A DNA stretch of 64,000 bases from CAYMYN01 sp964394665 (GTDB taxonomy: Bacteria > Planctomycetota > UBA1135 > GCA-002686595), in assembly GCA_964394665.1 (NCBI GenBank), contig CAYMYN010000002.1, positions 303,496 to 367,495 on the forward strand. Direction: 5' to 3'. The number at the start of each line of letters is the position of its first letter. Within the stretch, counting starts at the first letter, position 1. This document shows positions 33,635 through 43,906 of the stretch, piece after piece. The position numbers were made by a program, and so were the translations under genes. Below the pieces are notes generated by a model, which was not told the DNA's origin, ran no database searches, and saw nothing but the letters and a program-made list of their open reading frames with translations.

Positions 33635-36376
33635 ATGCTGCCCATGAAGCCGGATTCGAGTGCTGGGAGCGTTCCGGAGGAACATCGCCCGTTGGGCGAG
33701 GACGTGCGCGAGCTGGGCGCGCTCCTGGGCGGGATCCTCGTCGAGCAGGGAGGACGAGAGCTCTTCGCATGCGTCGAGGCGACGCGGCTCGCCGCGCGGC
33801 GCCGACGCGAGGGCGACGCCGACGCGGAGGTCGAGTTGGCGGCGATCCTGGCCGATCTCACGCCCCTTCAGGCGATCGAGGTCGTGCGCGCGTTCTCGGC
33901 CTACTTCAGCCTGGTCAACCTGGCCGAACAGGTGCACCGCATCCGCCGCGGGCGGGACTACGAGCGCGAGGGCGGCGCGGCGCAGCCGGGCAGCTTGCGC
34001 GCGGCGGTCGCCACCCTGGCCGCGGAGGGAACCTCGGCGACGCAGGCGGCCGAGTTGCTCGCGCGCCTCGAGCTGTGCCCGGTCTTCACCGCGCACCCGA
34101 CCGAGGCCGTGCGGCGCACCTTGTTGGCCAAGGACCAACGCATCGCGCGCGCGCTGGTCGATCGCATCGAAGCCCGCGATCCGACGCCGCGCGAGGCGCG
34201 CGCCGCGCTCGAGCGCATCCAGGTCGAGGTCGCCGGGGCCTGGCAGACCGACGAGCAACTCCGCTCCCAGCCGACGGTCGGCGACGAGGTGGAGCACGTG
34301 CTCTTCTACCTGACCGAAGTGCTCTACCGCGTCGTGCCGGTGTTCCACGAGCGCCTGGAGGAGGCCCTGGCCGCCACCTACGGCCCGCAGGCACCGGAGC
34401 TGCCGCTGCAACCCTGCCTGCGCTTCGGCTCCTGGGTCGGCGGCGACATGGACGGCAATCCGAACGTCGGCGCGTCCACGTTTCGCGCCACCCTGGAGCG
34501 CCAGCGTGCCCTGATCCTGCGCCGCTATCGGGCCGAAGTCGCGCAGCTCTACGGGCGCCTCAGCCAGTCGCGGGCCCGCGTCCCGGTCTCGGACGAGCTC
34601 GAGGCCCTGCTCGAGCGCTACGCGATGGAACACCCCCAGGCGCAGGCCTCGCTGGCGCCGCGGCACCGCGACATGCCCTATCGCGAGTTCCTGACGCACG
34701 TCGACGCGCGCCTCGCCGCGACCGCCGCCGACGGGGAGCGGGCCTACGCGGACGCCGAGGCGCTGGCCGAGGACCTCGAGTGCCTGCACCGCAGCTTGAC
34801 GACCAACCGCGGAGCCCACGCCGGCGCGTTCCAGGTCCGGCGACTCCTGCGGCGCGTGCGCACCTTCGGCTTCCACCTGGCGACCCTCGACGTGCGCCAG
34901 GACTCCGAGGTCCACCGCCGCGCGGTCGGGGCCCTGCTCGGCGACCCTGGGTTCGCGCAGCGGCCGGCCGGCGAGCGCGCGGAGTGCCTGCGCCGCGAAC
35001 TGTCATCCCCGCTCTTCGCCCTGGATGTCGAGCGCCTCGAGGATCCCGAGCTCGCCGAGAGCCTGCGCATGATGCGCGCCATCGCCGACGGCCGCGCGCG
35101 CTTCGGCGACCACGCAGTGGGCCCCTACATCATCAGCATGGCCCAGGGCCCCGACGATCCGCTGGCCGTGCTCTATCTGGCCCGGCGCGGCGGGTTGGCG
35201 CACGGGGGACAGGTGCCGATCGACGTGGCGCCGCTGTTCGAAACCGTCGAGGACCTCGAAGCCGCGCCGGACACCCTGCGCGCGATGCTCGCCGATCCGT
35301 GTTACCGCGCGCACCTCGCCGGGCGCGGCGACGCGCAGATGGTGATGCTCGGCTACTCCGACAGCAGCAAGGAGTCGGGCATCGCCGCGTCCCGCTGGGC
35401 GCTCCAGCGCGCGCAGGTCGAGCTGATCGCCGTGGCGCGCGTGGCGGACGTCGACCTGCGGCTGTTCCACGGCCGCGGCGGCACGGCCAGCCGCGGCGGA
35501 GGCAAGCCGCGCGCCGCGGTGCTCGCCGAGCCGGCGGGCGCCGTGCGTGGGCGTTGGCGGGTCACCGAGCAGGGCGAGATCATCCACGGCAAGTACGGCC
35601 TGCGGGCGATCGCGCTGCGCACGCTGGAGCTGACCGGCGGCGCGGTGCTCGAAGCCACCGCGCGCGAGGGGCGCGTCGCCGAGCCGCGGGCGGACTGGAC
35701 GGAGGCGCTGAGCGAGTTCGCGCGCTCGAGCCGACGCACCTACCGAGAGCTCGTCGTGCACACGCCCGGCTTCGTCGAGTTCTTCCGCGCCGCGACGCCG
35801 ATCGACGTCATCGAGCGCCTGCGCATCGGCTCGCGGCCCTCTGCCCGCCGCGCGCAACAGGGCATCGGCGACCTGCGCGCGATCCCGTGGGTCTTCGCCT
35901 GGACCCAGAACCGCGCCCTGGTGCCCGGCTGGTACGGCGTGGGCAGCGCCCTCGAGGCCCTGCTCGCGGAGCGCGGCGAGGACTTCGTGCGCCAGATGGC
36001 CGCCGAGTGGCCGTTCTTCGCCAACCTGCTGGCGGACGTCGAGATGGTGCTCGCCAAGGGCGACATGCCGATCGCGCGCCGCTACGCCGCCCTGGCCGGA
36101 ACCGCGAGCACGCCCTTCCTGGACCGCATCCTGGCGGAGTTCGAGCGCACGCGCGCGGGCGTGTGTCGGGCGCAGGGCACCTCCGAGCTGCTCGAACGCG
36201 ACCCGGTCCTGCGCCGCGCGATCCGCCTGCGCAACCCGTACGTCGACCCGATGAGCTGGCTGCAGGCCGACCTGCTCGCCCGCTGGCGCGCCGCCGGACG
36301 CCCCGAGGGCCCCTTGCAAGAAGCCCTCTTCACCACCGTGCGCGGCATCGCCCGCGGCCTCCAGAACACGGGCTGA
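33635..36376 (+). CDS. ppc: Phosphoenolpyruvate carboxylase
   Basis: 913 residues from ATG at 33635 (MLPMKPDSS); an ATG at 33644 is equally good and neither has a clear ribosome binding site. It catalyses PEP + HCO3- to oxaloacetate, the anaplerotic reaction. All family signatures are present in order: FTAHPTEAVRR with the catalytic His, GSWVGGDMDGNPNVG, VMLGYSDSSKESG, FHGRGGTASRGGG (mobile loop), and the invariant C-terminal QNTG. The length is that of bacterial PEPC. Divergent from the NAGGN operon; oxaloacetate feeds 2-oxoglutarate and glutamate, the precursor of that osmolyte, so shared control is an attractive guess only. Confidence 0.97.
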   Translation: MLPMKPDSSAGSVPEEHRPLGEDVRELGALLGGILVEQGGRELFACVEATRLAARRRREGDADAEVELAAILADLTPLQAIEVVRAFSAYFSLVNLAEQVHRIRRGRDYEREGGAAQPGSLRAAVATLAAEGTSATQAAELLARLELCPVFTAHPTEAVRRTLLAKDQRIARALVDRIEARDPTPREARAALERIQVEVAGAWQTDEQLRSQPTVGDEVEHVLFYLTEVLYRVVPVFHERLEEALAATYGPQAPELPLQPCLRFGSWVGGDMDGNPNVGASTFRATLERQRALILRRYRAEVAQLYGRLSQSRARVPVSDELEALLERYAMEHPQAQASLAPRHRDMPYREFLTHVDARLAATAADGERAYADAEALAEDLECLHRSLTTNRGAHAGAFQVRRLLRRVRTFGFHLATLDVRQDSEVHRRAVGALLGDPGFAQRPAGERAECLRRELSSPLFALDVERLEDPELAESLRMMRAIADGRARFGDHAVGPYIISMAQGPDDPLAVLYLARRGGLAHGGQVPIDVAPLFETVEDLEAAPDTLRAMLADPCYRAHLAGRGDAQMVMLGYSDSSKESGIAASRWALQRAQVELIAVARVADVDLRLFHGRGGTASRGGGKPRAAVLAEPAGAVRGRWRVTEQGEIIHGKYGLRAIALRTLELTGGAVLEATAREGRVAEPRADWTEALSEFARSSRRTYRELVVHTPGFVEFFRAATPIDVIERLRIGSRPSARRAQQGIGDLRAIPWVFAWTQNRALVPGWYGVGSALEALLAERGEDFVRQMAAEWPFFANLLADVEMVLAKGDMPIARRYAALAGTASTPFLDRILAEFERTRAGVCRAQGTSELLERDPVLRRAIRLRNPYVDPMSWLQADLLARWRAAGRPEGPLQEALFTTVRGIARGLQNTG

Positions 36377-36532
36377 GCTTCGGGCGAGCCATCCACGAGG
36401 AGTCACAGGCCGCATGGGCGCCGCCCCCGTCCTGGTGGCAGGCTCACGGGTTGGGTGCCCGGATCGCGGCGGGTGGGATAGGCTTCGGCGCGGGTCCTGC
36501 TCGCGGCGCGGGCGGGATCGACGGAGGCATCC

Positions 36533-39109
36533 ATGCGAAACACCCCCACCACGACCGCGTTCTTCCTCGTCCTTCCCTTCGTCGCGCAAGCGGCGCTCGC
36601 CCAAGGGGATCCCGCCCTGCACGTCGAGCGCCGGCCCGGGTTCGAGCTGCGCACCGACGTCCACGGGCACACCGCGCTCGCGCTCGACGCGCGGGCCCTC
36701 GCCGCGCCGATCGCCGGCGACGGCGCGGCCCTGCTCGACGCGAGCTGGTCGCCGATCGGGCCCTTCGGCGGCGACGTCGAGGACGTGGCAGGATCGCCCG
36801 TCGATCCGAACCTCGTCCTGGCGGGTCTGGCGCCGGGCGGGAGCGTCGGGGGGTCGCTCTACCGCTCGATCGACGGCGGCTCGAGCTGGTCGCAGGTCGC
36901 GGGACTGGTGGGCACGAGCGTGCACGACATCGAGTTCGCGCCCGACGGGACGGCGTACCTCGGCACCATCGACGGCGTGCGGCGCAGCATCGATGGCGGC
37001 GCGACCTGGACCGACCTGCCGTTGGGCATCGGGCTCAACGACCAGGTGTTCGAGGTGACCCTCGACCCGAGCGATCCCAGCCGCATCTGGGTCGGGGTCG
37101 CCGACGCACTCGGGAACCAGACCCAGAACGTGCTTCTGTCCACCAACGGCGGCGCGAGCTGGACCAACCGCACGCCAGCCGGCGCCGCCGGCTCGACCTG
37201 CCGCGCGATCGCGGTCCATCCCACGAACCCCGACGAGGTCGTGGTGGCCTTCGGATCGGGCTTCGGAGGCGGCACGGTGTGGGTCACGACGAACGGCGGC
37301 GCGAGCTGGACGAACCGCACGTCGAACCTGCCGGCGAACCCCATGCGCGACCTGGTCCACCAGGGCTCGCGCGTGCTCGTCTGCGGCGGTCAGCTCTTCG
37401 GCAGCCAATTCGTCGGCCTCTACCAGACCACCAATCTGGGCGTGTCGTGGACGGCGTTGCACGACGGGAGCTGGCCGACGCTCGCCATCAACGACATCGA
37501 GGTCGATCCCAACGCGCCGAACCGCATCTGGGTCGCGAGCGCGGGCCAAGGGGCGTTCGCCTCGACCGACGGCGGCGCGAGCTGGAGCTTCGGCGTCGGC
37601 GGCACGGGCGCGCTGACGCTCAACGAGGTCTGCGTGCGCGCGCACAGCTCGCTCGAAGTGCTCGTGGGGGCGAGCTCGAACGCCGTCTTCCGCAGCACGA
37701 ACGGCGGCGCGAGCTTCGCCCCTTCGTCGACGGGGATCGGCCAGCTCAGCGTGTACGCGGTGTCCTCCAACCCGCTCGACCCCGCGGAACTCGCGATCGC
37801 GTTCCAGGGCGCCAACGACGGCGGCGTGTACACGAGCGACGACGCCGGTCAGACCTGGAGCCTCGAGCCGCTGCCGGGCACGCGCTACATGGACGTCGCC
37901 TTCGCACCGGACGGGACCCTGTACGCCATCTCGGACGGGCCGACGACCGTCGCCCCCGAGGGCGTGTACCGTCGCAACCCCGGCGGGAGCTGGAGCGGCC
38001 TGGGGCCCGACCAGGGCGTCGTGTTCGAGTCGCGCCTCTACGCGCTGCAGTTCAGCGAGTCCGACCCGCAGCTCCTGTTCGCGGTCGGCAGCGACTTCGG
38101 CGCGGCCGGGTTCGAGCCCACGATCTGGCGCAGTCCCGACGGCAGCGGCACGTGGTTCAAGGCCTTCGAGGGCCTGGGCACCAGCGACGACGTGAAGGAC
38201 ATCGAGCCCCTGCGCGACGGAACGGACCTCGTGTGGGTGGCTTGCCACACGGACACGAGCGCCTCCCAGGATGGCGGCGTCCTGCGCTCGATCGACGGCG
38301 GGTTCAACTGGAGTCCCTCGAACTCGGGCCTGCCCAGCAGCGTGCAGGGCGAGTCGCTCTCGGCCTCACGCCTCGACCCGGCGACCTTCTACCTGGGGGA
38401 CAACGCCGGCGGTGGAGTGGGACGGCTACGCGTCTCGACCGACGGCGGTCAGAGCTGGTCGGTGGCGAACGCCGCCGATCGCACCCTGCGCGTCGAGGTG
38501 CACCCCCACAGCGATCAGGTGCTCTACACGGCCCACACCAGCGGCGTGCGCGCGCGGCGCTCCTTCGACGCCGGGGCATCGCTGGGAGCCTTCGACACCG
38601 GATTGGCGGCGAGCGGCTTCGTGCGCGACCTCGCGCTCACTTCCGGCGGCTTGCGCGCCTTGCTCGCGACCTCGACCGGCACCTGGGCCCGCGGCCTCGA
38701 GGCGGCCGTGCCCTATTGCCCGCGTACGCCGAACTCCGTCGGCCCGGGCGCCTCGATCGGCTACGGCGGCTCGACCAGCGTCTCGGCCAACGACCTCGTG
38801 CTCACCTGCAACGGACTGCCGCCGTTCCAGAACGGCATCTACTACTACGGCGGCGGCCAGGTGCAGATCGCCTTCGGGAACGGCCTGCGCTGCGTCGGAC
38901 CGGGCGGGGTGGGCGTGTTCCGCCTGCCGGTGGTGAACAGCGGCGCGGGCGGAGTGGCGAACTTCGCCCTGGACCTGGGCGCGTTGCCCGCCGGAGGGAC
39001 GATCCTCCCCGGCTCGATCCGCAGCTTCCAGTTCTGGTACCGCGACCCCATCGAACCGCCCGCCGGTTTCGACCTCTCCGACGCCCTGCGCGTGGTGTTC
39101 CTGCCCTGA
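36533..39109 (+). CDS. Exported BNR/sortilin-type beta-propeller repeat protein
   Basis: 858 residues; a strong GGAGG lies 6 nt before the ATG. The signal peptide is MRNTPTTTAFFLVLPFVAQAALAQ. The body contains about ten blades with Asp-box (BNR) motifs: SIDGGSSWSQV, SIDGGATWTDL, STNGGASWTNR, TTNGGASWTNR, STDGGASWSFG, SDDAGQTWSLE, SIDGGFNWSPS, STDGGQSWSVA. These are the S/T-x-D/N-x-G-x-x-W turns of sialidase and VPS10 propellers. No sialidase Arg triad or catalytic residues are evident, so enzymatic function is unlikely. The last ~125 residues (YCPRTPNSVGPGASIG...FQFWYRDPIEPPAGFDLSDALRVVFLP) correspond to the C-terminal domain of the 11269-14016 protein, a possible sorting module. Confidence 0.82.
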   Translation: MRNTPTTTAFFLVLPFVAQAALAQGDPALHVERRPGFELRTDVHGHTALALDARALAAPIAGDGAALLDASWSPIGPFGGDVEDVAGSPVDPNLVLAGLAPGGSVGGSLYRSIDGGSSWSQVAGLVGTSVHDIEFAPDGTAYLGTIDGVRRSIDGGATWTDLPLGIGLNDQVFEVTLDPSDPSRIWVGVADALGNQTQNVLLSTNGGASWTNRTPAGAAGSTCRAIAVHPTNPDEVVVAFGSGFGGGTVWVTTNGGASWTNRTSNLPANPMRDLVHQGSRVLVCGGQLFGSQFVGLYQTTNLGVSWTALHDGSWPTLAINDIEVDPNAPNRIWVASAGQGAFASTDGGASWSFGVGGTGALTLNEVCVRAHSSLEVLVGASSNAVFRSTNGGASFAPSSTGIGQLSVYAVSSNPLDPAELAIAFQGANDGGVYTSDDAGQTWSLEPLPGTRYMDVAFAPDGTLYAISDGPTTVAPEGVYRRNPGGSWSGLGPDQGVVFESRLYALQFSESDPQLLFAVGSDFGAAGFEPTIWRSPDGSGTWFKAFEGLGTSDDVKDIEPLRDGTDLVWVACHTDTSASQDGGVLRSIDGGFNWSPSNSGLPSSVQGESLSASRLDPATFYLGDNAGGGVGRLRVSTDGGQSWSVANAADRTLRVEVHPHSDQVLYTAHTSGVRARRSFDAGASLGAFDTGLAASGFVRDLALTSGGLRALLATSTGTWARGLEAAVPYCPRTPNSVGPGASIGYGGSTSVSANDLVLTCNGLPPFQNGIYYYGGGQVQIAFGNGLRCVGPGGVGVFRLPVVNSGAGGVANFALDLGALPAGGTILPGSIRSFQFWYRDPIEPPAGFDLSDALRVVFLP

Positions 39110-39227
39110 CCCAGCGTCGCGGTCCGCGGAGCCCAGCGTCCCGCGTGTGGCCCCCGGCCGCGCGCGGGACGGTTCTTCGTGGATCGGCCCCTTGCGCGTC
39201 GAAGCCGAGGGCCGGAGGGTAGGGCCC

Positions 39228-42200
39228 ATGGTTTCCCGGTCGGGCGCACTCGGGCGGATGGGCGTCGGGCTGCTCGCGGGTTGCGCGCTGCTCGCCGCGT
39301 GCCGCCGCGAGGCACCGAGCGCGCCGCTCGCGTTCCAGGTCCAGCTCGTCTCCTTCGAGTCGTCGCACACCCAGGTGCGTCCGGGGGAGGGGTTGGTGTA
39401 CGCGCTCGAGCTCATGGGCGCCGGGAGCGGGCCCTGCGAGCAGGACCTCGAGGTGTTCGTCCACCTCGAGGATGCGCGGCGCGGCTGTCGCGCGATCCTG
39501 GCCCAGGACGATCACGCGCCGCGCCGCTCGACCCTGGGCTGGCGGCCGGGGGAGGTGCGCAAGGAAGCGTTCCGAACGCTCGCCGTGCCGCTCGCCGCGC
39601 GGCCGGGGACCTATCGCCTGCACGTCGGGCTCTTCGATCGGGGCGCCGGCCACGCCCGGGTGCTCGACGCCCCCGTCGGCGAAGTCGAGGTGCGGCCGGA
39701 CGCGCCGACGCTCGAGTCCTGGGTGCCGCCCGCGCTCCCCGTCGAGGAGGCCGCCGCGCGCGCGGCTCGGCGGCGGGACGAGTTCCGCGTCGACGCCGCC
39801 CTGGCGGGGACGGGGTGGACGCTCGAGGTCGACGCGACGGCCTGCGCCTGGCGGCTGCGGGACGAACGCACGGGCGCGGCCTGGGGCAGCGATCCGCGCG
39901 GGGCGGCCCTGGCGCGGGTGCGTTCGACGGCCGAGCCCGGTGCGCGGGAAGCGTGGGCGCTCGGGCCCGGAGAGGTCGAGCGGCGCGGGGAGGCCCTCGA
40001 GCTGACGACCGCGCTCGTGTCCAGCGCGGGCGAGCCGGCCGGGGAGTGGGCCGCGCGTTTCGTGCCGATCCGCGGCGGCGCGGCGCTGCGGCTCGAGGTC
40101 GAGGCCCGGCCGAGCGCGGGCTGGGGGGCGGCGCGCGTCGAGCCCCTCGTGCGCGCGCTGACGGTCGTCGACGCGGACGAGGGCGCGTTCGTCGTCCCGC
40201 GCTGGTTGGGGGAGCTCGAGTCCGCCCGCGGCGGCGGGCCGCGCCGGCGTGCCTACCGCGAGAACGACCTCTCGATGACCTTCGTCGGCGCGCTCGCGGG
40301 CGGCAGCGGGCTCTACGCGACCTGGGACGACGACACCTTTGTGCTCGAGACCCGGGCCGAGATCGAGGACCACCCGCGCATAGGCGGACGGCGGGTGCTC
40401 GACCTCTCCCTCGAGCTCGCCGGACCGACGGCCTGGGTCGAGCTCACCCCCCTGGGTCCGGGGGACGAGTTCACCATCGCCCGCGCGCACCGCGAGACGG
40501 CGCAGGAGCGCGGCTACCGCGTGACGCGCGCCACCAAGCGCGGCCTGCACCCGCGCCTCGAGCGCCTGGCGGGGGCCGCGATCCTGCGCGCGCAGGCGCT
40601 CGACTGTTCGGGCGACGAGCCGCGCGTGCGCGCCGACTTCGACGCCATCGCGCGCATGGCCGAGCACCTCTCCGTGGTGTGCGGCGTCGATCGCGCTCTG
40701 CTGCTGATCTCGGGCTGGAACCGCGCGGGCTACGACTGCCAGACGCCCGACACGCTACCCGCCTGCGAGCCCTGCGGCGGCGACGACGCCCTGCGCGCCT
40801 GCGTCGAGCGCGTGCAGGCCCTGGGCTTCCTCCTCGGGTTGCACGACAACTATCAGGACATCTACGAGGATTCGCCTTCCTACGACCGAGCCCTGCTCAA
40901 CCTCGCCCCCGACGGCGAGCCGCGCCGCGGCGGGACGTGGGCCGGCGGTCAGGCCTGGCGCGTGTGCACGCGCCGCCAGATGGAAGCCGCCGCGCGCAAC
41001 ATCCCGGAGATGCTGCGCCGCTACGGGCCCGACCTGGGCTTTCTCGACACGACCCTGACCACGCGCCTCGAGAGCTGCGCCAGTCCCCAGCACCCGATGG
41101 AGCCGGCGGACGACCGCGCCGCGCGCCTCGAGCTGTTCCGCCTGGCCCGCGGCGCGTTCGGCGCTCTGGGCCTCGAGGGCGCGCGCGAGTGGGCCGTGCC
41201 GCAGGCCGACTACTTCGAGGCCTTGCTCACGCACCGCACCGCCCGCGCTCCGGACAGCGTCGTCCTGCCGCTCTTCCCGGCCGTGTTCGGCGATTGCGTG
41301 TCCTTCTCCACCTCGCAGGCCGGGGTGCTCCGGCCCGATGGCGGGGCGCAGTTCCTCGAGCACCTGCTCCTGGCCCAGATGCCCTCGTTCCTGCACGGCG
41401 GGCCGCCCGAGACGGACCCGCCGCGCGCCGCCTTGCGACCCACCCTGGTCGGCATCCACGTCGACGACCACGCCCGGCTGCTGGTCGGCATCGACTGGGA
41501 GGTGCTCGGCCCTGTGGCCGAGGATCTCGAGGTCTTCGTGCACTTCCTGCACGTGCACGCCCACGCCTTCGAGGGCATCGCGTTCCAGGGTGATTTCCGG
41601 CCCACGCGACCGACCTCGGACTGGACGCCGGGGACGGTGGTGCGCACGGTCACGCCCTGGATCTCGATCCCGCCCGAGCGCGACGGCGTGGGGCCGTGGG
41701 AGATCCGGATCGGCGTGCACCGCGACGAGATCGCGCGCCGCCTGCCGGACCTGGGCCGCGGCGAGCCGGGGCTGGTCGTGGGCGAGTTGCGCCGCGAGGG
41801 CGGCCGCCTGAGCGCCCATCCCCGTCCCTTCCCCCAGGCCGAGCGGTTCCTGGCCCGCGGCGAGAACGGCTGGGGCGCACGACTCGACCCGACCGATCGA
41901 GCGATCGCGAACGCCTATCGCGTGCTCTCGCCCCTCGCGCGCCTCACGCAGGACACGCCGCTCACCGAACAGGCGTTCCTGGACGCGGAGCGAGCCCTCG
42001 AGCGCACCGCCTTCGGCGACGTCGAGGTGTTCGTCAACCGCGGCTCCGACCCCGTCGAACTCCAAGGCGCGCTCCTGCCGCGCTTCGGCTTTCTGGTGCG
42101 CGCGCCCACCTTCCTCGCCTTCCACGCCCTGCGTTTCGGCGGCATCGACTACCCGGGCGGCGCGCTCTTCACGCTGCGCAGCGCAGACGGCCTCCCGCTG

Positions 42201-42311
42201 GCCGAATCCCGCGTCCTCGACGTCTATCACGGCTTCGGCCCCTCGACCCTGCGCCTCCCCGACCGCGTCGTCGAGGTCCAGGGCGAGGCGCGCATCGAAT
42301 TGGGGGGCTGA
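39228..42311 (+). CDS. Large lipoprotein with glycoside-hydrolase-like barrel (DUF5696-like)
   Basis: 1027 residues from ATG at 39228, chosen because GGAGGG lies 8 nt upstream; earlier in-frame starts have no such site. MGVGLLAGCALLAACRRE is a lipoprotein signal with LAAC lipobox. Residues ~73-135 (DLEVFVHLED...GTYRLHVGLFD) form a beta domain that recurs at ~764-830 (DLEVFVHFLH...GPWEIRIGV). Between them are a galactose-mutarotase-like beta region and a segment resembling a TIM barrel (LLISGWNRAGYDC, GFLLGLHDNYQDIY, GPDLGFLDTTL). This order recalls DUF5696/GH-like proteins of unknown substrate, and I assign that family tentatively from memory. Acting on polysaccharide outside the cell is plausible but unproven. 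Confidence 0.65.
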   Translation: MVSRSGALGRMGVGLLAGCALLAACRREAPSAPLAFQVQLVSFESSHTQVRPGEGLVYALELMGAGSGPCEQDLEVFVHLEDARRGCRAILAQDDHAPRRSTLGWRPGEVRKEAFRTLAVPLAARPGTYRLHVGLFDRGAGHARVLDAPVGEVEVRPDAPTLESWVPPALPVEEAAARAARRRDEFRVDAALAGTGWTLEVDATACAWRLRDERTGAAWGSDPRGAALARVRSTAEPGAREAWALGPGEVERRGEALELTTALVSSAGEPAGEWAARFVPIRGGAALRLEVEARPSAGWGAARVEPLVRALTVVDADEGAFVVPRWLGELESARGGGPRRRAYRENDLSMTFVGALAGGSGLYATWDDDTFVLETRAEIEDHPRIGGRRVLDLSLELAGPTAWVELTPLGPGDEFTIARAHRETAQERGYRVTRATKRGLHPRLERLAGAAILRAQALDCSGDEPRVRADFDAIARMAEHLSVVCGVDRALLLISGWNRAGYDCQTPDTLPACEPCGGDDALRACVERVQALGFLLGLHDNYQDIYEDSPSYDRALLNLAPDGEPRRGGTWAGGQAWRVCTRRQMEAAARNIPEMLRRYGPDLGFLDTTLTTRLESCASPQHPMEPADDRAARLELFRLARGAFGALGLEGAREWAVPQADYFEALLTHRTARAPDSVVLPLFPAVFGDCVSFSTSQAGVLRPDGGAQFLEHLLLAQMPSFLHGGPPETDPPRAALRPTLVGIHVDDHARLLVGIDWEVLGPVAEDLEVFVHFLHVHAHAFEGIAFQGDFRPTRPTSDWTPGTVVRTVTPWISIPPERDGVGPWEIRIGVHRDEIARRLPDLGRGEPGLVVGELRREGGRLSAHPRPFPQAERFLARGENGWGARLDPTDRAIANAYRVLSPLARLTQDTPLTEQAFLDAERALERTAFGDVEVFVNRGSDPVELQGALLPRFGFLVRAPTFLAFHALRFGGIDYPGGALFTLRSADGLPLAESRVLDVYHGFGPSTLRLPDRVVEVQGEARIELGG

Positions 42312-42370
42312 GTCCCTCCAAGTCCCGCTCGACCCCGGAATCGGCCAGGCGCGGTACACTCGCGCGGGTC

Positions 42371-43903
42371 ATGGGAGCTGGGAGACGGATCGTCCTCTAT
42401 CACCCGCAGACGGCGACGCGGGCCGAGCCGCCCCATTGCCGCTGGCAGGACGAGCTGCCCTTGGCTCTGCTGCACATCGCCGCCTGGCCCTTGGCGGATG
42501 GATTCGAGGTCGAGCTGATCGACGGCACGCGGACCTCCGCCGCCGAGGCGCACCGGCGCGTGGTCGAGGCCTGCGAAGGCGCGCTGCTGTACGCCACGAC
42601 GGGGATCCTGGGACCGCAGATCGCCGACGGCCTGGCCTGCACGCGCGCGGTGAAGGCGCGCCACCCGCGACTGCCGGCATTCATCGGCGGCTGGTTCGCA
42701 TCGGTGGCTCCCGAGCTGCAGCTCCGCACCGGGCTCTACGACGCCGTGGCCTTGGGGCAGGGCGAGATGACCTTCCGCGAGCTGGTCCAAGCGGTCCGAT
42801 CGGGCGCGGACCTCGAAGGCGTGGCCGGTCTGGCGCTGTGGCGCGAGGGGGCGCTCGTGCGCACCGGGCCCCGGGAGGTCGTCGGCTGGGATCGATTGCT
42901 CGACTGCCCCTGGGAGCTGCTCGACGGCGCGGCCTATCGCGAGCCCCAGTTGCGCGCGTCGGCCCGCAAGCCCGCGGTGCGCCCCTACGGGACGCACGAG
43001 CCGCGCTTCCAGTTGGCCTATTTCTCGAGCTACGGGTGCCCGATCCAGTGCACGTTCTGCTGCTCGCCGCAGGTCACCCATCTGCGTTGGAAGGCCATGC
43101 CGGCCGAGCGCATCCTCGACGACCTGTGCGCCCTGCAGGATCGCTGGGGCTTCGACGGCGTGGAGTTCTGGGACGCCAACTTCGGCGTCGACCTGCGTCG
43201 CACCGAAGCCTTCGCCCGCGGGCTGCTCGAGCGGGGTCGGACCCTCGCCTGGTACGCGTACATCCAGTCCGAGACCGTGCTGCGCGCCAAGCCGGAGACG
43301 CTGGACCTGTGGGCGCGTTCGGGGATGTACGGCGCTACGGTCGGGGGCGAGGCGGGCTCGGAGGAGACGCTCCAGCGCGTGCGCAAGACCACGCGGCCGG
43401 AGGGCAACGTCGTCGCGGCCCGCGAGCTGGGCCGACGCGGGATCTGGCCCCGGATGAGCTACATCCTCGGCTATCCGGGCGAGGACGAGGCGTCGATGCT
43501 CGCCACCCTCGAGGAGGCGCGGCGCATCAGCTTGGAGTGTCCCCACACACGCCCCGAGGTCTGGCACTTCCGGCCGATCCCGGGCACCGCGGACTTCCAG
43601 CACGCCGTCGAGCAGGGCTACCTGCCCCCGACCTCGCTGGAAGAGTGGGCCGAGGTGGGGGACTTCTGGAACGACGAGCCCTGGCCCGGACGCATCCCTG
43701 CGCACATCGAGCGCCAGCGGCGTCTGTTCATGCACTACTCGACGCTCTCCCAGGGCGCCGTGCGTCAGCGCTTGGGCTGGTGGGAGCGCCGCGCACGCCG
43801 ACACCTCGAGCGCGGAGACTTCGCGCGCCGACACGTGGAGGCCTGGGCCTTCCACCTCTACGACCGCGCCCGCCGCACGCGCACGGCCGCGACTCTCTCC
43901 TAA
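42371..43903 (+). CDS. B12-binding-domain radical SAM protein
   Basis: 510 residues. The N-terminal ~170 residues form a cobalamin-binding-like Rossmann domain (LALLHIAAWPLADGFEVELIDG, ACTRAVKARHPRLPAFIGGWFASVAPEL), without a clear DxHxxG, as in many class B radical SAM enzymes. The radical SAM core follows with YFSSYGCPIQCTFCCSPQ, the CxxxCxxC cluster at about residues 223-230, then VEFWDANFGVD and the SAM-binding GGEAGSEETLQRVRKTT. Relatives include BchE and HpnJ-type enzymes acting on lipids, tetrapyrroles or natural products. The substrate cannot be told. Convergent with the DegT aminotransferase gene (3 nt between stops), likely the same pathway neighbourhood. Confidence 0.85.
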   Translation: MGAGRRIVLYHPQTATRAEPPHCRWQDELPLALLHIAAWPLADGFEVELIDGTRTSAAEAHRRVVEACEGALLYATTGILGPQIADGLACTRAVKARHPRLPAFIGGWFASVAPELQLRTGLYDAVALGQGEMTFRELVQAVRSGADLEGVAGLALWREGALVRTGPREVVGWDRLLDCPWELLDGAAYREPQLRASARKPAVRPYGTHEPRFQLAYFSSYGCPIQCTFCCSPQVTHLRWKAMPAERILDDLCALQDRWGFDGVEFWDANFGVDLRRTEAFARGLLERGRTLAWYAYIQSETVLRAKPETLDLWARSGMYGATVGGEAGSEETLQRVRKTTRPEGNVVAARELGRRGIWPRMSYILGYPGEDEASMLATLEEARRISLECPHTRPEVWHFRPIPGTADFQHAVEQGYLPPTSLEEWAEVGDFWNDEPWPGRIPAHIERQRRLFMHYSTLSQGAVRQRLGWWERRARRHLERGDFARRHVEAWAFHLYDRARRTRTAATLS

Positions 43904-43906
43904 CCG

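Noticed and set aside
36880..37720. Repeated GGCGGCGCGAGCTGG-like units at irregular spacing, CRISPR-like at first glance
   Set aside because: They encode the Asp-box turns (NGGASWT) of a propeller protein, spaced by whole blades, and stay in frame.
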